A program made the translations under genes and the position numbers. A stretch of 7,189 nucleotides of DNA from Erythrobacter sp. (GTDB taxonomy: Bacteria > Pseudomonadota > Alphaproteobacteria > Sphingomonadales > Sphingomonadaceae): contig NZOF01000003.1 of NCBI GenBank assembly GCA_002695185.1, positions 1-7,189 on the forward strand. Direction: 5' to 3'. The notes below the pieces were generated by a model. It searched no databases. It had not been told where the DNA came from and worked only from the letters and a program-made list of their open reading frames with translations. Position 1 is the stretch's first letter. Every line of letters begins with the position of its first letter. Shown in pieces: positions 1 to 4,696 of the stretch.

Positions 1-58
1 ATGGGGTGAAAATCGCCTACATTTCCCAAAATATGAACGGCCGTCGTGGCGGGGGTTG

Positions 59-496
59 TTACGTTGTGCGTGGGTAATATCCTCGGTCGATAGCTGCGAC
101 GGTAAGTTGGTCCGAATATCCAAGGCACTTCGCCATCGCTACTATTATGCCCATATATGCGTTTAAGCGATTGGTGTGATTATCAGCTCCATTAGTGTAG
201 CGAAGAAACTCATCCCAAGCATCCAAAACATTGCGTTCGTCTTGAAAGACGATGACTATCATATTGAGTGCTGCGACTGGTTCTGGCGCCGAAATGTCTA
301 CCCCACGATACTCCATGAGTGTTTTCAGTATTTGATAGCGTTCTCTCCGTCGCTCCAATTCCGCATCATGTTCTCTCTGAAGATTTGCCGCTTGAGCGGG
401 AGCCTTGTATGTAACCCAGACGGCGATCAAAGCCGCGATAAACGCCAAAACGGAAGAAATGGCTTGCGCAACCGTCGCGAGTTCTATCATTCCCAT
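59..496 (-). CDS. Small membrane-anchored protein resembling DUF6680
   Basis: This 145-aa protein has one hydrophobic segment at residues 6-29, then a charged, probably helical stretch rich in Arg and Glu (39-55), then a soluble domain. The soluble part carries RRRERYQILKTLM, a later VLDAW motif, and ends in RGYYP. From memory this layout (N-terminal anchor, RRERR..I...LM, ALN.I...F, VLDAW, terminal YYP) matches DUF6680, a family of unknown function; no search was run. The likely topology is one membrane helix with the domain in the cytoplasm. The start at 496 has no clear Shine-Dalgarno, and a second in-frame ATG lies at 490. The gene is on the opposite strand to everything else, lies outside the tRNA attachment scar, and is clearly AT-richer than the element, so it may belong to a separate acquired segment. 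No function can be assigned. Confidence 0.7.
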   Translation of the reverse strand: MGMIELATVAQAISSVLAFIAALIAVWVTYKAPAQAANLQREHDAELERRRERYQILKTLMEYRGVDISAPEPVAALNMIVIVFQDERNVLDAWDEFLRYTNGADNHTNRLNAYMGIIVAMAKCLGYSDQLTVAAIDRGYYPRTT

Positions 497-699
497 GGTT
501 CAAGATTAGCAAAGGAAACGTCGCTCTCAAGGCCTAACTCTAAATCGCAGACCTATGCACATTCTGTCGAATCGGCTATTCAATGCGCCGTCGCAGCCTT
601 CGCCACATACCAACAGCTAATTGCCAGACTGGCTGGCCGGATAGGTCGTGGAAACTGCCCATAACCCGCCCGCGCGCCATGTGGGGCAGGGTAGGTGAG

Positions 700-887
700 G
701 CTAAGTGATTGAATTATTGGTCGGGACGAGAGGATTCGAACCTCCGACCCCCACACCCCCAGTGTTGTGGTCTGTGACGGCGTTCTGCCGTCGAAAGAGC
801 GACTCGTCAATAGATACAGTCAAGTGCCTTCCCGGTGTTTCCTTGATGTTCCCCCTGTTCCCCGCTACCGTGCTTGCTAAGTGATTG
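700..887 (+). repeat. 12-bp direct repeat bracketing the attachment site
   Basis: GCTAAGTGATTG occurs exactly at 700-711 and again at 876-887, 176 bp apart, on either side of the tRNA remnant. The left copy ends 6 bp from the tRNA CCA end and the right copy ends 9 bp before the integrase ATG. Candidate roles are arm-type recombinase or directionality-factor sites, or a remnant of an earlier duplication or tandem insertion. The repeat itself is certain; its role is inferred. Confidence 0.5.
718..765 (-). other. Attachment site: 3' part of tRNA-Pro(GGG)
   Basis: Read on the minus strand, this holds tRNA nucleotides 29 to 76: part of the anticodon stem, the anticodon loop CTGGGGG (anticodon GGG), the 39-43 stem strand TGTGG, a variable loop GGGTC, T-stem GGAGG, T-loop TTCGAAT, T-stem CCTCT, acceptor strand CGTCCCG and ACCA. 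The expected 5' half (acceptor CGGGACG and the D-arm of proline tRNAs) is absent, and pairing of the anticodon stem fails at position 28, which marks the edge of retained identity. A truncated 3' tRNA end close to a tyrosine recombinase gene is the classic scar of integration into a tRNA gene. The 5' side faces the integrase, so the element lies to the right. The partner copy, and the intact tRNA, should be at the other end of the element, beyond the window. Confidence 0.85.
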
Positions 888-896
888 CTGTTATGG

Positions 897-2186
897 ATGG
901 CTGATGTGGCGCAGGGAAAGTTGAACAAGCGAACCATAGATGCGCTCGATAAGGCAGATCGCGACTATTTCCTGTGGGACGAGGATCTGAGTGGGTTTGG
1001 TCTGAAGGTCACACCAGCAGGCGGCAAGGTCTTCCTCTTTCAATATCGGCTCGGTGGCCGGGGCAGTAAAACTAAACGGTGGACGATCGGGCGCTATGGT
1101 GCCCCGTGGACCCCGGCTCAGGCGCGCGACGAGGCAGAGCGCCTTTCAATTCTTGTGTCGCAGGGCGTCGATCCAATGGCCGAGAAGAAGGATCGAGAAA
1201 GGGTCCGCAACACCAAGTCCTTCGTTGCCTATGTGGAAACCTTCGCCGCCGGCTATCTGGAACCGGAATGGGGCAAGTCTTGGCAGCAGGCGAAGCGGGT
1301 GCTGGAGCGCCACGCGGTGCCCGTGCTGGGCGACAGGCCGCTCCCAGACATCGGCGCCGAACATCTGCACCAGGTTCTGGACAAGCTGCGTGATCGTCCC
1401 GGACTTCAGCGTTCGACATGGGCCGTCCTTAGCTCGCTGTTTCGCTGGGCGGAGAAGCGTGAGGACATTGCCCGATCGCCGATGGGCAAGATCGACCCTC
1501 CATCCGGATCCAAAGCTCGAAAGCGCGTGCTAACCCCGGATGAGCTGGTGGCGATCTGGAATGCCAGTTTCACGCTAGACGGCCCCCGCGGCGCGCTCGT
1601 GCGTCTGCTGATGATCACCCTTCAGCGCCGGAGCGAAGTCGCAGGTTTACCGTGGGCGGAATTGGAGAAGGGCAAGGGACTTTGGCATCTGCCCGGCGAG
1701 CGGACGAAGAACGGCCTCGATCATCTGGTGCCGCTGAGCGGATCTGCGATGGCGGAACTGGAAATCGTCGGCTGGAAGAAGTCTGGCTTGGTCCTCCCAT
1801 CCTCCACGGGGACGACGGCGGTGTCGAACTTCTCTGACATGAAGACCGCCTTGGATACTGCAACGCTGGCTGGCTTGAAGAAGATGGCGGCCGATCGCGG
1901 CGAGGACGCCGACGCGGTCACGTTGACGCCGTGGCGACTGCACGATCTCCGCAGGACCGGCACGACGAACCTTCAGGCGCTCGGTTTTCCGATTGAGGTC
2001 ACCGAGCGGGTCATCAACCATCATCAGGGCGGCGAGGTGTCGGGCATCCGGGGAATCTACAACCTGTACGAGTATCTGGACGAGAAGACGAACGCGCTTA
2101 ACGGCTGGGCGGCCCGTCTGAGCAGTCTGGTAACAGGGGCGCCGATGCCCTCGAACGTCGTTCATCTCGCGGACGCGCGAGCCTGA
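897..2186 (+). CDS. int: Tyrosine recombinase / integrase, P4-type with arm-binding domain
   Basis: This site-specific recombinase cuts and rejoins DNA through a tyrosine-phosphate bond and is expected to use the adjacent tRNA-Pro site. Residues are counted from the upstream TTG at 885; subtract 4 for the chosen start. The N-terminus (about 11-95) is the DUF4102-type arm-binding domain. A helical core-binding domain follows (about 112-195), then the catalytic domain (about 215-405). Catalytic residues visible are Arg248 (QRRSEV), Lys275 (ERTKNG), His353 and Arg356 (LHDLRRT), His379 (INHHQG) and the likely nucleophile Tyr392 (IYNLYEY), so the enzyme looks intact. I prefer ATG 897, which gives MADVAQGKL as in relatives; neither start has a good Shine-Dalgarno, and TTG 885 lies inside the 12-bp repeat. 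The length (429 aa) is normal for the family. Confidence 0.93.
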   Translation: MADVAQGKLNKRTIDALDKADRDYFLWDEDLSGFGLKVTPAGGKVFLFQYRLGGRGSKTKRWTIGRYGAPWTPAQARDEAERLSILVSQGVDPMAEKKDRERVRNTKSFVAYVETFAAGYLEPEWGKSWQQAKRVLERHAVPVLGDRPLPDIGAEHLHQVLDKLRDRPGLQRSTWAVLSSLFRWAEKREDIARSPMGKIDPPSGSKARKRVLTPDELVAIWNASFTLDGPRGALVRLLMITLQRRSEVAGLPWAELEKGKGLWHLPGERTKNGLDHLVPLSGSAMAELEIVGWKKSGLVLPSSTGTTAVSNFSDMKTALDTATLAGLKKMAADRGEDADAVTLTPWRLHDLRRTGTTNLQALGFPIEVTERVINHHQGGEVSGIRGIYNLYEYLDEKTNALNGWAARLSSLVTGAPMPSNVVHLADARA

Positions 2187-2189
2187 GCA

Positions 2190-2244
2190 GAGGCGGCTAG
2201 GGTAGCCCCCGAAAAGCCGGTCAATCCACCCGGCCTGCCGCCTC
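2190..2244 (+). terminator. Nested palindromes after int, possible terminator
   Basis: Just past the integrase stop are three inverted repeats. GAGGCGGC (2190-2197) pairs perfectly with GCCGCCTC (2237-2244). Inside it, GGCTA-GGG-TAGCC (2195-2207) and GCCGG-9 nt-CCGGC (2216-2234) can each form a small hairpin; the first overlaps the outer stem by 3 bp, so these are alternative folds. No T-run follows, so this is not a standard rho-independent terminator. It could be a weak terminator, an mRNA-stability element, or a protein-binding site separating int from the next gene. Confidence 0.35.
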
Positions 2245-2264
2245 ATCAGTAGAGTGGATCGCTC

Positions 2265-2270
2265 GGGAGG
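2265..2270 (+). promoter_or_regulatory. Shine-Dalgarno fixing a TTG start
   Basis: GGGAGG lies 5 nt before TTG 2276. The next Met codon in this frame is at about residue 93, so this strong ribosome-binding site supports the unusual TTG initiation codon. Confidence 0.75.
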
Positions 2271-2275
2271 GCGAA

Positions 2276-3307
2276 TTGGTAGGCTGGACTGAAATCAACA
2301 AGGCGCGCTTTTTACCGGCGGGTTGCGTGCATGTGTCCGATGCGTTCGAAACGCTTGGCAAAGCTGTGTTTAGTCGGCCTGAAATTCATCCTGTCAATCA
2401 GTGGACGGGCAATGAGGCTGATTTCCGCGAGTGGGGTGAGCGGCCGGCGCGAGCGCGCGAGGTCTTCGCACAGCATGACGTCATCATCGACCGTCAGAAA
2501 TATGAGCAAAACAAGGCAAAGATCGCGGCGCTGCTCGATGTGAACCTGTCGATGCACCCCATACCGTTCACCGCCGATGAATGGTGCAGGGCGATTGATC
2601 GGTGGGAAAAATGGGAAACAGAGCGCGCCGGAAATACCCATCGGCGGAATGAGATATTTAATTTCATGCAAAGGCTTGGGTCGGCAGGCGGCTTGGACTT
2701 TGTCCGTATCGAAGCTGCAACGGGCGATCCTTGGACGGTCAAGAAAACCAGATGGAACTGCGATCATCAGCACGCCGCAGATCGGTTCCGCTATGCCGCC
2801 CTCAACACCAATATGAAGTGGCTTATGGGCGGAACGATACGGCCGTGGGAACGCGACAGCTACTTGAGATCCTTCGACGAGCCATTCTTCGTAGGTAGCC
2901 GATCGCTCGCCTTCATGCTCAAGGTGATCGAGGAGCGTTGGCCTGGCGCAGTGGCCACCGTGGCTGCTGGTGGTGACTTTGCCGATATGTTCATGGCAGA
3001 AGCGCTACGAGAGTTAGACGATATAGAAGCCGAAAGGGTCTCGGTAGCGCCAAGACATGTGTCGTCATCGGAGGATGATGCACCGGTGTCAGCGCGGCCC
3101 AAGCAGTTCGTCACAAAAGACCAGACCGAGCAGTGGTATCGCGACAGGAAGGCCGAAGCTGATCGACACGGGAAGAAGTATTCGCGGATGAAGGACGAGG
3201 TCGATGGTAAAGCGGCAGGCATTCCCAGAGAGCGCGTTCGTCAGCTTCGTCGTGAACTTGCACCTGAGTGGGGCGACCCTGGCCGGCCGAATAAACTTGG
3301 CGGATAA
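2276..3307 (+). CDS. 343-aa protein of unknown function, possible C-terminal DNA-binding tail
   Basis: I do not recognise this protein. It is soluble, with no signal peptide or membrane segment, and is rich in Trp and charged residues. Residues 1-100 contain short hydrophobic motifs (FLPAGCVHVSDAFETLGKAV, then NQWTGNEADF). Residues 100-190 are Trp-rich (EWCRAIDRWEKWE, WTVKKTRWNC, MKWLMGG). Residues 262-275 look like a flexible Ser/Asp/Pro linker. The tail (280-343) is strongly basic, and IPRERVRQLRREL could be the recognition helix of a helix-turn-helix; this is a guess from pattern. The TTG start is backed by GGGAGG 5 nt upstream. It stands between int and the AlpA operon with gaps on both sides (89 and 105 bp), so it is probably its own transcription unit. 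That position often holds a regulator or cargo gene in integrative elements, but no function is claimed. Confidence 0.8.
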   Translation: MVGWTEINKARFLPAGCVHVSDAFETLGKAVFSRPEIHPVNQWTGNEADFREWGERPARAREVFAQHDVIIDRQKYEQNKAKIAALLDVNLSMHPIPFTADEWCRAIDRWEKWETERAGNTHRRNEIFNFMQRLGSAGGLDFVRIEAATGDPWTVKKTRWNCDHQHAADRFRYAALNTNMKWLMGGTIRPWERDSYLRSFDEPFFVGSRSLAFMLKVIEERWPGAVATVAAGGDFADMFMAEALRELDDIEAERVSVAPRHVSSSEDDAPVSARPKQFVTKDQTEQWYRDRKAEADRHGKKYSRMKDEVDGKAAGIPRERVRQLRRELAPEWGDPGRPNKLGG

Positions 3308-3317
3308 TCTGGCGGAT
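3298..3317 (+). repeat. Tandem TGGCGGAT repeat upstream of the AlpA operon
   Basis: TGGCGGAT occurs at 3298-3305 and 3310-3317, a 12-bp period, covering the stop codon of the 343-aa protein and the start of the regulatory gap. The period is near one helical turn, so both copies would face about the same side of the DNA. This suggests an operator or directionality-factor site, but only the repeat is seen. Confidence 0.4.
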
Positions 3318-3382
3318 TAGTTCGGCCGCCACATTTGCCAATTTAGACTGCCACTTTTTGCTCCCTCATTTCCTTCCAACAC

Positions 3383-3407
3383 CCCGGCAATCCCGCCGGG
3401 ACGGAGG
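3383..3407 (+). promoter_or_regulatory. Inverted repeat next to the Shine-Dalgarno of the AlpA-like gene
   Basis: CCCGGC (3383-3388) and GCCGGG (3395-3400) form a perfect 6-bp palindrome with a 6-nt spacer, followed after 2 nt by the Shine-Dalgarno GGAGG (3403-3407), 5 nt before ATG 3413. As DNA it could be an operator; as RNA, a hairpin beside the ribosome-binding site could control translation of the whole operon. The gap 3308-3412 should contain the operon promoter, but I see no clear -35/-10 pair. Confidence 0.45.
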
Positions 3408-3412
3408 CGAGA

Positions 3413-3604
3413 ATGAGGGAACTCCTCACCACTGATCAGGCCGCGCCCTATGCAGGCGTCGCGGCGAAGACGCTCCAGAACTGGCGCGTTCTGGGCCAAG
3501 GGCCTGCGTTCCTGAAAATCGGAACGAAGGTCAAATACGATCCGAATGACATCGACACGTGGCTCGCGGCATGCCGGCGCCACAGCACGTCGGAAGCGAT
3601 GTGA
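3413..3604 (+). CDS. AlpA-like helix-turn-helix protein (excisionase/regulator type)
   Basis: This 63-aa protein is almost entirely one MerR-like helix-turn-helix of the HTH_17/AlpA class: LLTTDQAAPYAGVAAKTLQN (helices 1-2), WRVLGQGPAFLKIGTKVKY (a wing carrying the conserved GP.F.KIG.KV.Y pattern) and DPNDIDTWLAACR (C-terminal helix). Members of this class act as recombination directionality factors that turn integrases toward excision, or as transcription activators of integrase and replication genes, in P4-like elements and prophages. Its place as first gene of the replication operon, in an element with a tyrosine recombinase, fits either role. The ATG has a strong GGAGG 5 nt upstream. The length is normal. 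The family assignment is firm; the excisionase role is inferred. Confidence 0.85.
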   Translation: MRELLTTDQAAPYAGVAAKTLQNWRVLGQGPAFLKIGTKVKYDPNDIDTWLAACRRHSTSEAM

Positions 3605-3610
3605 CCGGCA

Positions 3611-3817
3611 ATGGCAATCGCAAAGGGTAACTCGCGCCCTAGTAAGCGAGAAAGCCGCCCCGCTGTAACGGGACGGCCTTCGAAATGTCAGCTTGGCGGC
3701 GACAGGACGGAAGATAGCAGCAGCGCTCTCCGGGTTCAACTTCTCACCGGGCGAATCGGCCTGACGTTCGAACGCGCTCGCCTTGTGGCGCTCGCCTGGG
3801 GAGGCGCACATGGGTGA
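3611..3817 (+). CDS. 68-aa small protein of unknown function
   Basis: This ORF begins 6 nt after the AlpA-like gene and ends inside the start of the next gene: ATGGGTGA at 3810-3817 serves as start of one and stop of the other. No good Shine-Dalgarno precedes ATG 3611, so translation would depend on coupling to the upstream gene. Residues 1-37 are polar, with many Arg, Ser and Lys, and look disordered. Residues 38-64 (ALRVQLLTGRIGLTFERARL followed by VALAWGG) look like two short helices, a pattern I associate with small ORFs in similar alphaproteobacterial elements. The first third overlaps two RNA-type hairpins (3631-3677), so part of this stretch may be selected for structure rather than protein. 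Confidence 0.55.
   Translation: MAIAKGNSRPSKRESRPAVTGRPSKCQLGGDRTEDSSSALRVQLLTGRIGLTFERARLVALAWGGAHG
3631..3677 (+). other. Two consecutive hairpins inside a small ORF
   Basis: CTCGC (3631-3635) pairs with GCGAG (3646-3650) across a 10-nt loop. Four bases later GCCGCCCCG (3654-3662) pairs with CGGGACGGC (3669-3677) across CTGTAA, giving 8 pairs and one C-A mismatch. No T-run follows. These could form an attenuator, a processing site, or a protein-binding RNA between the AlpA-like gene and the replication genes. The pairings are seen; the function is inferred. Confidence 0.35.
3798..3804 (+). promoter_or_regulatory. Shine-Dalgarno choosing ATG 3810
   Basis: GGGGAGG lies 5 nt before ATG 3810. 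This favours ATG 3810 over the in-frame TTG at 3783, which has no such site and would add nine unlikely residues. Confidence 0.7.
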
Positions 3818-4124
3818 CGCGCCTTCTTATCCATTCGCTGGGGCGACAGGTTCGACGGACACGTCAGCAGCGGCGGCTGTCGCTATCGATATGTCGGTGG
3901 GCTATCTCCAACGGGTTGCCCTTCGCGCCATTCGCGATGCCGGAAACCGTGGGCTGACCACCAACGAACTGGCCGAAGCGGTCAGCATTGGCCGCGAGTC
4001 GATCCAGCCCCGCACTAGCGAACTGCGCGTGATGGGTCTGATCCGGGACAGCGGCAATCGCCGTGAAAACGCCAATGGCAAAAGCGCGATCGTCTGGGTC
4101 GCCAGCGCGGGAGACGCGGCATGA
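3810..4124 (+). CDS. Winged helix-turn-helix protein, probable regulator
   Basis: This 104-aa protein has a low-complexity, Ala/Ser/Thr-rich N-terminus (1-27) and then a winged-helix domain (about 29-97). YLQRVALRAIRDAGNRGLTT is the first helix and turn, NELAEAVSIGRESIQPRTSE the helix-turn-helix, LRVMGLIRDSG the end of the recognition helix and first wing strand, and RRENANGKSAIVWVA the second wing strand. The pattern 'RISEL...G.I.D.G.RR.N.SG..A.VW' is common in small phage and element proteins of Proteobacteria. It probably binds DNA as a local regulator or a replication accessory protein; which one cannot be told. The start overlaps the previous stop by 8 nt, and its own stop overlaps the next start as ATGA at 4121-4124. 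Translation is therefore probably coupled along the operon. Confidence 0.8.
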   Translation: MGDAPSYPFAGATGSTDTSAAAAVAIDMSVGYLQRVALRAIRDAGNRGLTTNELAEAVSIGRESIQPRTSELRVMGLIRDSGNRRENANGKSAIVWVASAGDAA

Positions 4125-4291
4125 CGGCCCGTATCCTCGACTATCGTCATTGGCAGGCAGCCCGCGAACGTCGCACGTCCCGCGAGCGCGCTGCGATGCG
4201 TGCGCTCTATGCCGGAAGGCCGCAGCGCAAGCGGACGTCGCTCGATGAAATCCTGGGACCGGCCTTCGAACCCAACGGAGGTGCAGCATGA
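4121..4291 (+). CDS. 56-aa basic small protein of unknown function
   Basis: This short ORF starts with ATGA overlapping the stop of the winged-helix gene and ends with ATGA overlapping the start of the next gene. It fills exactly a gap that would otherwise be non-coding. The protein starts MTARILDYRHWQAARERRTS and has Arg-rich segments (residues 15-23 and 33-38) and an acidic, Pro-containing end (SLDEILGPAFEPNG). It looks like one long basic helix, compatible with nucleic-acid binding or a partner-binding peptide. No Shine-Dalgarno is obvious within the preceding 12 nt apart from GGAG at 4111-4114, so coupling is likely. I know no named family for it. The double stop-start overlap is the main evidence that it is real. 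Confidence 0.65.
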   Translation: MTARILDYRHWQAARERRTSRERAAMRALYAGRPQRKRTSLDEILGPAFEPNGGAA

Positions 4292-4482
4292 GCGTCGAAC
4301 GCACCATCACCATCGGCGCGTGCGTGTTCGGCGGGCGCTATGTCGTTTCGTTCGAACCTCGTTCGATCGCCTGGCCCAGCCTTGAGTTTCGCACCTATGG
4401 CGAGGCTCGGTCCTGTGCGGAGCAGCGTCACAAGGCGCACGGCTGGGCCATTGTAGATCAAGCAGGAGCGGCTCATGGGTAA
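4288..4482 (+). CDS. 64-aa small protein of unknown function
   Basis: The ATG at 4288 has a strong Shine-Dalgarno, GGAGGT at 4277-4282, 5 nt upstream, and overlaps the previous stop as ATGA. The protein appears to have two N-terminal beta strands (RTITIGACVF, GRYVVSFEP), a helix (EARSCAEQRHKAHG) and a final strand (WAIVDQ). It ends in AHG because its stop is formed within ATGGGTAA at 4475-4482, the start of the next gene. No catalytic or metal-binding signature is visible. Size, position and predicted fold resemble the next gene, and the two could be diverged copies. The function is unknown; it probably accompanies replication, given the shared operon. Confidence 0.7.
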   Translation: MSVERTITIGACVFGGRYVVSFEPRSIAWPSLEFRTYGEARSCAEQRHKAHGWAIVDQAGAAHG

Positions 4483-4696
4483 GGTCGTCCCGCTCAGGCC
4501 GCTGATCCGTCAGCTCGTCATATCCGATGAAGGCGACGCTTTCGCCCTCTCCATGCGCCCTGCTGTCAGTGATCGTGAGCGTCATTGCCGCATGTCGTTT
4601 CCCACCACTTCGGCAGCCAGGGTTTATGCAAGCGTCTGCATGCGGGCGTTTCCCTCACTCTATGTCGGCCTCATCGACGAAACGGAGGGCCGGTGA
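4475..4696 (+). CDS. 73-aa small protein of unknown function
   Basis: The ATG at 4475 is preceded by AGGAG (4464-4468) at 6-nt spacing, and the stop shares a base with the primase start (TGATG at 4694-4698). The protein begins MGKVVPLRPLIRQLVISDEG, then a strand (DAFALSMRP), a region with two Arg-containing turns (SDRERHCRMSF), a helix (SAARVYASVCMRAFP) and a final strand (LYVGLIDE). It has no membrane segment and no recognised motif. Together with the preceding 64-aa gene it forms a pair with similar strand-helix-strand order. Being immediately upstream of and coupled to the primase suggests a replication accessory role, but that is inference. Confidence 0.7.
   Translation: MGKVVPLRPLIRQLVISDEGDAFALSMRPAVSDRERHCRMSFPTTSAARVYASVCMRAFPSLYVGLIDETEGR
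4684..4689 (+). promoter_or_regulatory. Shine-Dalgarno choosing the primase start
   Basis: GGAGGG lies 6 nt before ATG 4696. It selects this ATG over the upstream in-frame codon at 4585, whose extra 37 residues merely read the preceding gene in another frame. Confidence 0.75.

Larger units (their letters stand above)
497..896. other. Non-coding stretch holding the attachment site
   Basis: No convincing gene lies between the DUF6680-like gene and the integrase. The open frames here run across the tRNA remnant; translations such as GVGGSNPLVPT are typical artefacts of reading a tRNA 3' end. It holds the tRNA-Pro fragment (718-765) and a 12-bp direct repeat (700-711, 876-887). It also holds a 6-bp inverted repeat, CTGCCC at 655-660 with GGGCAG at 684-689, which could be a weak structure downstream of the original tRNA; there is no U-tract to support a terminator. 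The integrase promoter should lie between 766 and 896, but I see no convincing -35/-10 pair. Confidence 0.6.

Noticed and set aside
176..664. Plus-strand open frame of 162 aa opposite the DUF6680-like gene
   Set aside because: The minus-strand frame gives a coherent membrane-anchored protein with a family-like pattern; this one has no such features and runs into non-coding DNA.
718..790. A complete functional tRNA-Pro gene
   Set aside because: The T-arm, anticodon loop and acceptor 3' strand are present, but there is no D-arm or matching 5' acceptor strand, so it is a remnant.
580..937. Two minus-strand frames crossing the tRNA remnant
   Set aside because: Translations containing SEVRILSSRP or GVGGSNPLVPT are artefacts of reading through tRNA 3' ends.
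1647..2246. Minus-strand open frame of 199 aa opposite the integrase
   Set aside because: It overlaps the catalytic domain of an intact integrase, and its composition is typical of an antisense shadow in GC-rich DNA.
3317..3811. Minus-strand open frame of 164 aa opposite the AlpA-like gene
   Set aside because: Arg/Pro-rich shadow composition. It lies across two well supported plus-strand starts and has no recognisable domain.
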